A DNA stretch of 64,000 bases from Microbacterium halophytorum (GTDB lineage Bacteria; Actinomycetota; Actinomycetes; Actinomycetales; Microbacteriaceae), in contig NZ_KZ672982.1 in NCBI RefSeq assembly GCF_002970975.1, positions 563,710 to 627,709 on the forward strand, written 5' to 3'. The translations under genes and the position numbers were made by a program. This document shows positions 56,576 through 64,000 of the stretch, piece after piece (positions within the stretch are counted from its first letter, which is position 1; each line of letters opens with the position of its first letter). The notes beneath the pieces are model-generated. The model did not search any database, was not told the DNA's origin, and saw only the letters and a list, made by a program, of their open reading frames with translations.

Positions 56576-57849
56576 GGTCGTGCTCCGTTCTCTGTGGGTA
56601 CCACCAGCTGATCCCGGCGGCGGCTCAGGTGGGCGGTCTCGGCGCCGTTGCCGGCGAGCGAGATCGCCCGGTCGTAGGCGTCGCGCGCCTCGCCCGCGCG
56701 GCCGACGAGCCGAAGCAGTTCGGCGCGCGCCGCGTGGAACGCGTGGTGCCCTCCCAACTGATCGCCGAGCCGCTCCACCAGCGCGAGGCCGACGTCGGGC
56801 GAGTCGTACTCCGCGAGTGCGATCGCGCGGTTGAGCGCGACCACCGGGCTCGGGTCGACGACCCGGAGCCTGTCTTAGAGCACGACGATCGCGGCCCAGT
56901 CGGTGTCGCGGGCGTGCGGCGCCGAAGCGTGCTCGGCGGAGATCGCCGCGGCCAGCCCGTAGCGCCCGATCGGGCCGCTGGAGATGTCGGCGACGAGCGA
57001 GAGTCCCTCGGCGATCATGCCCGTGTCCCACGCACCGCGGTCCTGCTCGTCGAGGCGCACGAGCTCGCCGCTGGCCGAGATCCGGGCGGTGGCCCTGGCT
57101 TCCGTGAGCAGCATCAGCGCCAGCAGTCCCGTGGCCTCAGCGCGTTCAGGCGTGCCCACGGCGAAGAGGCCCCGCACCAGCCGGGTCAGGCGGATCGCCT
57201 CGCCGGTGAGCTCCGGGCGGAGGGGGCCCTTCCCGTCGCCCGATGCCAGGTACCCCTCGTTGAAGATCAGGTAGAGCACCGCCAGCACTCCGGCGGCGCG
57301 CTCCGGCAGGTCGCCGCGCTCCGGGAGCCGGAAGGGGATGCCATCGGCGCGGATCCTGGCCTTCGCCCTGCTGATCCGCTGCCCCATCGTGGTCTCGCGG
57401 ACGAGGAACGCGTGCGCGATCTCACCGACGGTGAGCCCGCCGACCGCCCGCAGCGTCAGCGCGACGTGCGCCTCCATCGGCAGCGTCGGGTGGCAACAGG
57501 CGAACACGAGCCGGAGCCGATCGTCGTCGACGACCCCGACGGGTTCCGGCGGCTCGTCGTCTCGGAGGAAGGCCGCCTCCCGCTGCCTGTCGTCGCGTTT
57601 CGCTTCCCTCCGCAGGCGGTCGATCGCCGACCGTGCGGCCGTCGTAGTGAGCCACGCTCCGGGGTTCGGCGGCACGCCCCGCTCGGCCCAGCGCGCGACC
57701 GCGACCGAGAAGGCCTCCGCGGCTGCGTCCTCCGCGATATCGAGATCGCCGAATCGGCGCGCGAGCCCCGCCACGATGCGCGACCATTCCTCGCGGTGCG
57801 CGCGGACCAGCGCGGCATCGACCCGCTCCGCTTCCGTCGCCCCGACCAC
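56572..57849 (-). pseudogene. ECF RNA polymerase sigma factor (DUF6596 type) with an in-frame stop
   Basis: The gene is open from GTG 57849 (GGAGGAGAGG upstream) to TAA at 56875-56877 (324 codons). The same frame then continues, DRLRVVDPSP then VVALNRAIALAEY, to the true stop at 56572. Homologs of this class read VLYDRLRVVDPSPVVALNRAIA there, so TAC (Tyr) became TAA by one base. The sigma-2 and sigma-4 regions are intact (DLDIAEDAAAEAF; GLTVGEIAHAFLV). Only the last ~101 residues of the C-terminal helical-repeat (SnoaL/TPR-like) part are lost. It could still produce a truncated sigma factor. Confidence 0.85.
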
Positions 57850-58021
57850 GATTCCTCTCCTCCCGAGGCCCCGCCCGTCGCGGCCTCCGCATACGCAACG
57901 AACGCGCCCGTACCGATTCGACATCCGGATGAGAAAAACCTCAAGGGATGTCGAAAGCAGCAACCGCCGCACGTCGCTCCTATGAGGGCGGTCACACGAG
58001 CCGCCGGAGAGGCGACGAACA

Positions 58022-58153
58022 ATGGACGACGACACGACCCCCGCACAGGAAACCGGCACATGCGCCGATGGCGAGCGCTCATTCGGCGACCGTGTCGCCG
58101 GCTTCCTGCTGACCCTGCCTGCCGCAGCTCTGCTTCGCATAGGCCCGTTCTGA
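58022..58153 (+). CDS. possible small protein
   Basis: 43 codons, MDDDTTPAQETGTCADGERS... with a hydrophobic C-terminal stretch (VAGFLLTLPAAALL). GGAGAGG lies ~10 bases upstream of the ATG. No homology recognised; may be spurious. Confidence 0.3.
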   Translation: MDDDTTPAQETGTCADGERSFGDRVAGFLLTLPAAALLRIGPF

Positions 58154-58283
58154 CCGCGCCGCGGTCGACCGACTGCACCCGGGCGCACCATCCCGAAGCA
58201 CTGGCGGGATTCTGTGCGCAGGTTCGCAGGTGACGCACATGCCGACGGACGCGTCACACAGGCCCCGGTCACACTGCCTGGGC

Positions 58284-58289
58284 TAGACT
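58284..58289 (+). promoter_or_regulatory. candidate -10 box upstream of the pyruvyl transferase gene
   Basis: TAGACT 102 bases before the ATG. No convincing -35 was found. Confidence 0.3.
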
Positions 58290-58391
58290 CGCGAGGCGTA
58301 CGGCGAGTGGACAGCCCTCGCCGCGACGCAGCGAACGGCCCGCCGGCCGGACTCTCGCCAGACACCCTTTGCAGGTAAGGACACAGCGCAG

Positions 58392-60974
58392 ATGGCCGAT
58401 GCCAAGAAGACCTATGACGTCGCGGTTCTCGGATGGTGGTACGGGAAGAATTACGGTTCGATCCTGACCTACTACGGGCTGAACCGCGCCATCGAAGGCC
58501 TCGGGCGCTCCGTGCTCATGGTGCACGAACCGCTCGGGTACAACGGCTACCGCGTCGACTGGCCCGACGACATCCTGTCGATGGAGTTCGCCCGCCGCAT
58601 CGGTTACAACTACACCGAGCAGCAGCACTTCTCCGAGCTCCCCGAGCTCAACGACGTCGCCAACACGTTCGTGGTCGGCAGCGACCAGCTCTGGAACCCG
58701 CTCATCGGCCGCGTCAACGACGACCTGTTCCTCGACTTCGTCGCCGAGAAGAACAACCGCGTCGCCTACGGCACGTCGTTCGGCAACCGCGGCACCAACA
58801 AGTTCAAGCCCGACTTCATCGAGAAGCACGCCCCGAACCTGCAGCGCTTCAAGGCGATCTCGGTGCGCGAGAACTACGCGATCGACACGGCGCAGAGCGT
58901 CTTCGGCGCCAAGGCGTCCCTCGTCGTCGACCCCGTGTTCCTCCTGCCGACCGAGCACTACGCCGAACTGGCGGAGAAGGCGACCTTCACGCCGCCCGCC
59001 GGCGAATACATGACGGTGTTCTTCCTCGACCCGAACGAGCAGAAGCGCGACGCCGCCCTGGCCGTCGCCGACAAACTCGGCTTCGAGAAGATCGTGGTCG
59101 TGCCGAACCCCGACGGCGGCCGCGACTCGGTCACGGAGCTGTTCGAGAGCGACCCCCGCGTGGAGATCGTCGCCGAGGATGCCCCGGAGAACTTCCTGCG
59201 CGCATACCGCGACGGCAGCTATGTCATCACCGACAGCTACCACGGCACCGCCTTCGCGGCGATCTTCGAGAAGCCGTTCTCGTCGATCTACAACTCGAAG
59301 CGCGGAGCCGACCGCTTCAAGAACCTGCTCGGTTCGATGGGCTTCGGCGAGACTCGCCGGATCTTCGAGGACGACACCCCCGAGGACGTCGCGGGCAACG
59401 CGAACGTCACGCCCGAGATCGACTTCACCAAGGCGCGGGAGTACATCTCGACCGGACGCACCAGCTCGCTGGCATGGCTGAAGGACGCCCTCGACCCCGA
59501 GAAGAAGGCTTCGGCCGCGATGCGGACGCTGCAGAAGCGTGCGCTGCACAACCCCGTGTTCACGACGAACACCGACGCCTGGAGCATCACGAACAGGTCC
59601 TCCGGCACCCGCCTGCGCGTGAACCGCGGCGGCGCCATCGTCGGCAATCTCGCTTGGACGGCGCTGCCGGAGCCCCTCGTGAGCGGATCCTACTATCAGA
59701 TGCGTCTCGACTGGAGCCCGCGCACGACGACCCGCAGGGTCAACCTGCACTTCCGGAACGCCGACACCGGCAAGTTCCGCGTGATCGGCCACGTCGACAT
59801 GCCGGAGAAGGCCAAGGGCGCGCGCACCGACACGATCATCTTCCGTGCACCGGAGTCGGGCCTGTCGCAGTTCATGCTCGGGGCCCTGCACTTCACGGGC
59901 CGCGGCGCGGGCGCCGATGTGCGGTCGATCACGATCGATGAGCTCCCTGCGGCGGGAGCCCCGACGACGAAGGGCGCTGCCTCGGGCGCGGCCCCGGCGA
60001 AGGGCTTCGCCGGCCAGGCCCGCGCTCTCGCCCTGAAGGACTACGAGCGCCAGGTGCGGTCGTTCAAGCACTCCCGCACCGCCGAGGGCGTCACCGGCGC
60101 CCGCGCGCGCATGTTCTTCCACGCGCACGCGATCGAGAAGGGCCTCACGCACAGCAACTTCCGCCCGGGGTTCGGCAAGATCGCCGTTCCGGGCATCGCC
60201 AAGGAGATGAACGCGTGGCTGGCCGCCGGGCACGGCACCGAGGACATCGTGCTCGGCAGCTCCGCCGCGGTCATGAAGGCCTACTTCGACCGCAACGCGC
60301 AGACGAAGACCGATGTCTCGCACTTCTGGAACCTCTTCTCGGAGGAGGCCAAGGACGTCATCGAGAACGGTCCCTACGAGGAGGGCGGCGTCCTGCCGGC
60401 CAACCAGCTCCGCGAGCGCCCCGTCACGACGCCGAATGACGACCGCACGTTCATGGATGTGATGTACGGCCGTCGCAGCGTGCGCGAGTACACGAAGGAG
60501 CCGGTGGCCGACTCCGATATCGCGACCGCCGTCCAGATCGCGATGCAGTCGCCTTCCGTCTGCAGCCGCCAGGGCGGCCGCGTGCATCAGTTCGAAGATC
60601 CCAAGGTCATCAAGCAGCTCCTCGACGTGCAGGGCGGCTTCGTCGGCTTCGAGATGCCCCCGCGCCTGCTGCTCGTCACGGCCGACCTCGACGCGTTCCT
60701 GTTCGCGCCCGAGCGCAACCAGCCGTTCGTCGACGGCGGCCTGTTCATGATGTCGCTGCTGCTCGGCCTGACGCAGATGGGGCTGGGCTCGTGCCTGCTC
60801 AACACCGCGATGGGCACCGAGAAGGAGCAGAAGATCCGGAACCTGGTCGACCTCCCCGAGCACGAGGTGTTCATCGCCTTCGTCGCCGTGGGGCACCACG
60901 ACGAGCAGGTGCTCGTTCCCCGCTCGAAGCGTCTCGACGCATCGACGGTCCTGCAGCTCCACCACAAGGGCTGA
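58392..60974 (+). CDS. polysaccharide pyruvyl transferase - beta-rich module - nitroreductase fusion
   Basis: 860 residues. Residues ~8-350 match polysaccharide pyruvyl transferases (PF04230 type): GSDQLWNP at 96-103 and the SYHGTAF motif at 282-288. Residues ~395-515 form a beta-rich segment (WSITNRSSGTRL, RRVNLHFRNADTGKF), perhaps carbohydrate-binding. After a TTKGAASGAAPAKG linker, residues ~540-690 are helical (IEKGLTHSNFRPGFG at 581). Residues ~685-860 are nitroreductase-like (GRRSVREYTKEP at ~693, FMN-type). No signal peptide or membrane span. It probably pyruvylates an envelope glycan; the redox domain's role is unknown. Upstream of two glycosyltransferases. Confidence 0.88.
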   Translation: MADAKKTYDVAVLGWWYGKNYGSILTYYGLNRAIEGLGRSVLMVHEPLGYNGYRVDWPDDILSMEFARRIGYNYTEQQHFSELPELNDVANTFVVGSDQLWNPLIGRVNDDLFLDFVAEKNNRVAYGTSFGNRGTNKFKPDFIEKHAPNLQRFKAISVRENYAIDTAQSVFGAKASLVVDPVFLLPTEHYAELAEKATFTPPAGEYMTVFFLDPNEQKRDAALAVADKLGFEKIVVVPNPDGGRDSVTELFESDPRVEIVAEDAPENFLRAYRDGSYVITDSYHGTAFAAIFEKPFSSIYNSKRGADRFKNLLGSMGFGETRRIFEDDTPEDVAGNANVTPEIDFTKAREYISTGRTSSLAWLKDALDPEKKASAAMRTLQKRALHNPVFTTNTDAWSITNRSSGTRLRVNRGGAIVGNLAWTALPEPLVSGSYYQMRLDWSPRTTTRRVNLHFRNADTGKFRVIGHVDMPEKAKGARTDTIIFRAPESGLSQFMLGALHFTGRGAGADVRSITIDELPAAGAPTTKGAASGAAPAKGFAGQARALALKDYERQVRSFKHSRTAEGVTGARARMFFHAHAIEKGLTHSNFRPGFGKIAVPGIAKEMNAWLAAGHGTEDIVLGSSAAVMKAYFDRNAQTKTDVSHFWNLFSEEAKDVIENGPYEEGGVLPANQLRERPVTTPNDDRTFMDVMYGRRSVREYTKEPVADSDIATAVQIAMQSPSVCSRQGGRVHQFEDPKVIKQLLDVQGGFVGFEMPPRLLLVTADLDAFLFAPERNQPFVDGGLFMMSLLLGLTQMGLGSCLLNTAMGTEKEQKIRNLVDLPEHEVFIAFVAVGHHDEQVLVPRSKRLDASTVLQLHHKG

Positions 60975-61037
60975 TCACGCCGCGGCGCCCGCCGCCACTA
61001 CTTCTATGTCGACCATCCCGAGCAGGAAGGCGCTCCC

Positions 61038-62825
61038 GTGAGCCAGAGCCAGGCCGAAGAGCCCACGAGCTACCCGCTGCAGACCGCCATTTGGCCCCAA
61101 CCGGGCATCTCGACCGAGACTTCGGCGCACTTCCGCCTGAAGGGTTCGGTGGGCGTCTCGCTGACGCAGGGCGGCGCCGATTTCGCCAAGGGCGGTCGGA
61201 TGAGCACGGCTTCCTACTACAACCTGTTCAACCTCGGCAAATGGCGCAGGAACGCCGGCGATCTGCCGCTCGAGCTCCAGCTGCGGGGCAAAGGACGGTT
61301 CCTCCTGTCGATCCATCTCGCGTGTCGGAACCGCTCAACGCAACAGTTGTTCAGCGAGGTCGTCACGCTCGACGGCCTGTTCCGCCAGCCCTTCGCCCCG
61401 TACGCAGACGCGTCCACTGATGCGATCGTCTACTTCGAGCTGCGCGCGCTCAGCGACGGCCGACTCGACGACTTCACGTGGGCGACGGAGCAGGCCCCCG
61501 TTTCGGAGCCGGACTTGATGCTGTCGGTGACGACGTTCCGGCGCGAGGCAGAGGTCGCCGCCACAGCGGACCGCTTCCGCCGTTTCCGCGCGGAGACGGA
61601 CCCGCGTGAGAAGGTCCGGATGCTCATCGTCGACAACGGCCGCTCTGCGGAGGTCGACGACGGCGAGGGCATCACCGTGATCCCGAACGAGAACCTCGGC
61701 GGCTCCGGCGGCTTCACCCGCGGACTGCTCGCCGGGCGCGCGTCGGGTGCGACCCACGTGCTGTTCATGGACGACGACGCTTCCATCCAGATGGAAGCCG
61801 TCAGCCGCACGTGGTGGTTCCTCGCGTATGCGCAGGACCCGCGAACGGCCGTCGCGGGCGCGATGCTGAACGACGCGAAGCGGTGGGAGATGGGCGAGAA
61901 CGGAGCGCACTTCGACCTCGGGTGCAAGGCGCACTTCGCCGGCCTCGACCTGCGCGAGCGCGAGGACGTCTTCGCGATGGAGTACGACACGACGGCCCCG
62001 TTCGGCGGCGACTTCTACGCCGGATGGTGGTTCTTCGCCTTCCCCGTCGCCCAGGTCGAGCACCTGCCGTTCCCGTTCTTCGTGCGCGGCGACGACGTCA
62101 GCTTCTCGCTCGTCAACGACTTCAACACGTTCACACTGCCGGGCGTCGCCTCGGTTCAGGAGAGCTTCGTCGACAAGGCGTCGCCGCAGACGTGGTACCT
62201 CGACTTCCGCAGCCACCTCATCCACCACCTGAGCCTCCCGGAGAAGGAGCGCAGTTGGAAGGAGCTGCAGAGGATGGTGCTGAACTTCTACCTCCGCACC
62301 GCCCTGCGCTTCCACTACGACTCGCTCTCGGCGGTGAACCTGGCGCTCGAGGACGTGCTCCGCGGCCCGGGCTTCTTCGATGAGAACGCCGACATGGCCC
62401 AGCGCCGCTCCGACATCAAGGCGATGACCACGACGGAGGCTTGGCAGCCGATCTCGTCGCCGCCGCACCCGCGCCGCACGTTCCTGCCGCGCCCCGTGCG
62501 GGCGCTGCTGCTGCTCACTCTGAACGGTCACCTCCTGCCGATCGGCGGGGCCAAGGTGGCGCTCGCTGCAGAACATCGCGAGGACTTCCGGATGATCTAC
62601 GGCGCGAGCGAGGTCACCTGCCTGAACGTCGACCGTACGAAGGCTTACACCGTGAAGCGCGATCGCGGCCGCTGGTGGCGGGAGAGCAAGCGCCTGCTCA
62701 GCAACACGCTGCGGTTGCGCCGCTCTTACGGTCGGGTGCTCCGCGACTGGCGCACCGGCTACGAGGGCATGACTTCCGCAGAGTACTGGGACGACAAGCT
62801 CAGGCTCGAGACCGCCGCGAAGTGA
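61038..62825 (+). CDS. GlfT2-like galactofuranosyltransferase (GT2)
   Basis: 595 residues with the architecture of mycobacterial GlfT2. An N-terminal beta-barrel domain (~30-160) is followed by a GT-A domain with NLGGSGGFTR, FMDDDASI (DDD at 245-247), YAGWWFFAFP and FVRGDDVSF (GDD at 351-353), then a helical C-terminal domain. GlfT2 polymerises galactofuranose from UDP-Galf. Its canonical WDD motif reads GDD here. GTG start 63 bp after the fusion gene. Likely acts on lipid-linked galactan. Confidence 0.85.
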   Translation: MSQSQAEEPTSYPLQTAIWPQPGISTETSAHFRLKGSVGVSLTQGGADFAKGGRMSTASYYNLFNLGKWRRNAGDLPLELQLRGKGRFLLSIHLACRNRSTQQLFSEVVTLDGLFRQPFAPYADASTDAIVYFELRALSDGRLDDFTWATEQAPVSEPDLMLSVTTFRREAEVAATADRFRRFRAETDPREKVRMLIVDNGRSAEVDDGEGITVIPNENLGGSGGFTRGLLAGRASGATHVLFMDDDASIQMEAVSRTWWFLAYAQDPRTAVAGAMLNDAKRWEMGENGAHFDLGCKAHFAGLDLREREDVFAMEYDTTAPFGGDFYAGWWFFAFPVAQVEHLPFPFFVRGDDVSFSLVNDFNTFTLPGVASVQESFVDKASPQTWYLDFRSHLIHHLSLPEKERSWKELQRMVLNFYLRTALRFHYDSLSAVNLALEDVLRGPGFFDENADMAQRRSDIKAMTTTEAWQPISSPPHPRRTFLPRPVRALLLLTLNGHLLPIGGAKVALAAEHREDFRMIYGASEVTCLNVDRTKAYTVKRDRGRWWRESKRLLSNTLRLRRSYGRVLRDWRTGYEGMTSAEYWDDKLRLETAAK

Positions 62826-63006
62826 CGTGTGCAGCCCGCCCGTGCGTCACGGGTCGGCGGCGCAATGCTCCGGCAACATCGAGCCTGTAGGCTCGCCCTG
62901 CGCTCCCCGCGATCGACCTGATGGCATCGGGGTTCCCGCCGGATGCATAGGGCGCCAGCGCGAGAATGATGACTGAACCAGCAGTACTTCTGAGAGATCG
63001 GCACTC

Positions 63007-63963
63007 GTGAACGAAACCTTCGACCCGGCGACCGCGACGATCGCCATCGTGACGTTCAACCGTTCGTCGCTGCTGGCACGTCTCTTGTCATCAATCGGCG
63101 AGATGGACGTGAAGCCGGGCAGGGTCGTCGTCATCGACAACGCGTCGGCCGATGACACGACCGACGTCGTCGCGGGTTTCCAGGACAGGATCGGCACCGA
63201 GCTCGTCTACCGGCGCCTCGCCGAGAACACCGGCGGAGCCGGGGGCTTCAGCGAGGGCATGCGCACCGCGTACGAGCTGGGCAGCGAGTGGATCTGGCTG
63301 ATGGACGACGACGTCGAGGTCCTGCCAGATGGACTCACGCGCATGGGAGCATGGGCTCCCAAGTTCAAGAGCATCCAGGGCCGGCGCTACGACTACGACG
63401 GCAGCGAGTTCTACTGGCAGTACCGCGTGTCGGTCCCCCTCGGCATCCCGATCCCGTTCGCGCCCGCCGATTTCGATTCGCGCGGGTACCGGCCGATGAA
63501 CTCCGGCTGCTTCGAGGGCATGTTCATCCACCGATCGATCGTCGAGAAGATCGGCCTGCCCGATCCGCGCTTCTTCATCTACTGGGACGACACGATCTAC
63601 GGCTGGCTCGCGTCGCTGCACACGCGCAGCGTGATCGTGAACGAGTTCGTGCTGCGACGCACCCGCGGCATCAAGCAGTGGGACATGGGCAAGCGACACC
63701 TGAACGCGTCGAGCGACCGCTACCGCTACTACATCATGCGCAACCGCGGCATCATGAAGCACTACTACGCGGCGCACGGCAAGTACAACCCGGTCTACTT
63801 CCGCCTCGGCACCGCCGCGACGTTCGCGAAGGAGATCATCCGGATCGCCGCCGTCGAGCGCAAGATCACCCGCCAGGGCGTGAAGAATCTGTTCTCGGGC
63901 ATGCGCGACGGGCGCAGGATCGCGCGCGACCGGTCGTTCCAGGTGATGCAGCCGCTCGTCTGA
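63007..63963 (+). CDS. GT2-family glycosyltransferase (GlfT1-like)
   Basis: 318 residues. GT-A fold start ATIAIVTFNRSSLLARLL, ENTGGAGGFSEG, WLMDDDVEVL (DDD at 100-102) and FFIYWDDTIYGW with WDD at 193-195. This is the GlfT1/rhamnosyl-type clan. It could start the galactan chain that the preceding enzyme extends. GTG 63007, 181 bp after the previous gene. No membrane helix. Confidence 0.82.
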   Translation: MNETFDPATATIAIVTFNRSSLLARLLSSIGEMDVKPGRVVVIDNASADDTTDVVAGFQDRIGTELVYRRLAENTGGAGGFSEGMRTAYELGSEWIWLMDDDVEVLPDGLTRMGAWAPKFKSIQGRRYDYDGSEFYWQYRVSVPLGIPIPFAPADFDSRGYRPMNSGCFEGMFIHRSIVEKIGLPDPRFFIYWDDTIYGWLASLHTRSVIVNEFVLRRTRGIKQWDMGKRHLNASSDRYRYYIMRNRGIMKHYYAAHGKYNPVYFRLGTAATFAKEIIRIAAVERKITRQGVKNLFSGMRDGRRIARDRSFQVMQPLV

Positions 63964-64000
63964 TCACCGCCGCTCGCACAGACGCAGAAGAGTGGGGGGG

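Larger units (their letters stand above)
57850..58391. other. 542-bp intergenic region before the glycan locus
   Basis: It contains a short possible coding frame (58022-58153) and a TAGACT box at 58284-58289 that may serve the 58392 gene with a ~100-base leader. No IS or tRNA was seen. Confidence 0.5.

Noticed and set aside
56572..56877. A frameshift in the sigma factor gene
   Set aside because: The two parts are in the same frame, so this is a nonsense codon and not a shift.

Overview
The window is a GC-rich chromosomal segment of an actinobacterium. Gene content and order (glmU-prs, rplY-pth-mfd, mazG, eno-ftsB-DUF501, ispH/xseA-xseB-fumC-phoH, uppS, greA, DUF4245/DUF4307/DUF6264 proteins) and the many TANNNT boxes 6-8 nt before start codons fit Microbacteriaceae, probably Microbacterium. 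This is inferred from reading proteins and motifs; no database search was run.

Layout. (1) 1-4390 is an accessory block downstream of ychF. It holds a Rid protein, an N-terminally truncated serine hydrolase, an unknown 351-residue protein, a small membrane protein and a higB-higA-P-loop-kinase operon. Short copies of the last codons of ychF recur at 1399-1431 and 3173-3196, besides the functional end at 4392-4424. The block therefore looks like tandem cassettes accreted at the 3' end of ychF. (2) 4392-17463 is core: YchF, a POT peptide transporter, RmuC, GlpX, FbaA, IspH, exonuclease VII, carbonic anhydrase and fumarase, closed by a structured repeat and a 19-bp terminator. (3) 17488-27134 has PhoH, UppS, TrhA, GreA, IlvA plus an AI-2E-family permease, divergent LuxS, LemA and a pseudouridine synthase. 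(4) 27231-32541 has an unusual tRNA(UAA) and the leftward series eno-ftsB-DUF501-subtilase-ndh. (5) 32833-40417 has a self-regulated GntR-DUF1648-CPBP operon, an APC permease, HisRS, MazG and NhaA. (6) 40580-53826 has Mfd, two paralogous small membrane proteins, Pth, L25, Gnd, a two-component system, Prs, GlmU and tRNA-Gln. (7) 53888-57849 has a MarR/ABC-F pair, a YCII protein and an ECF sigma factor interrupted by one in-frame TAA. (8) 58392-63963 is a cell-envelope glycan locus: an 860-residue fusion of a polysaccharide pyruvyl transferase, a beta-rich module and a nitroreductase-like domain, followed by a GlfT2-like galactofuranosyltransferase and a second GT2 enzyme.

How the genes work together. 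GlpX, FbaA, enolase, fumarase, 6-phosphogluconate dehydrogenase and NDH-2 cover central carbon and respiration. UppS, GlmU and IspH feed cell-wall lipid-carrier and UDP-GlcNAc pools that the right-end glycan locus would use. Many units appear to be leaderless and are separated by long, near-perfect hairpins between convergent genes.

The most unusual items are the ychF-tail cassette array with its TA-kinase operon, the pyruvyl transferase-nitroreductase fusion, the single-base nonsense change in the sigma factor, and a short-variable-arm tRNA with a UAA anticodon. No CRISPR array, rRNA, integrase, transposase or prophage gene was seen.
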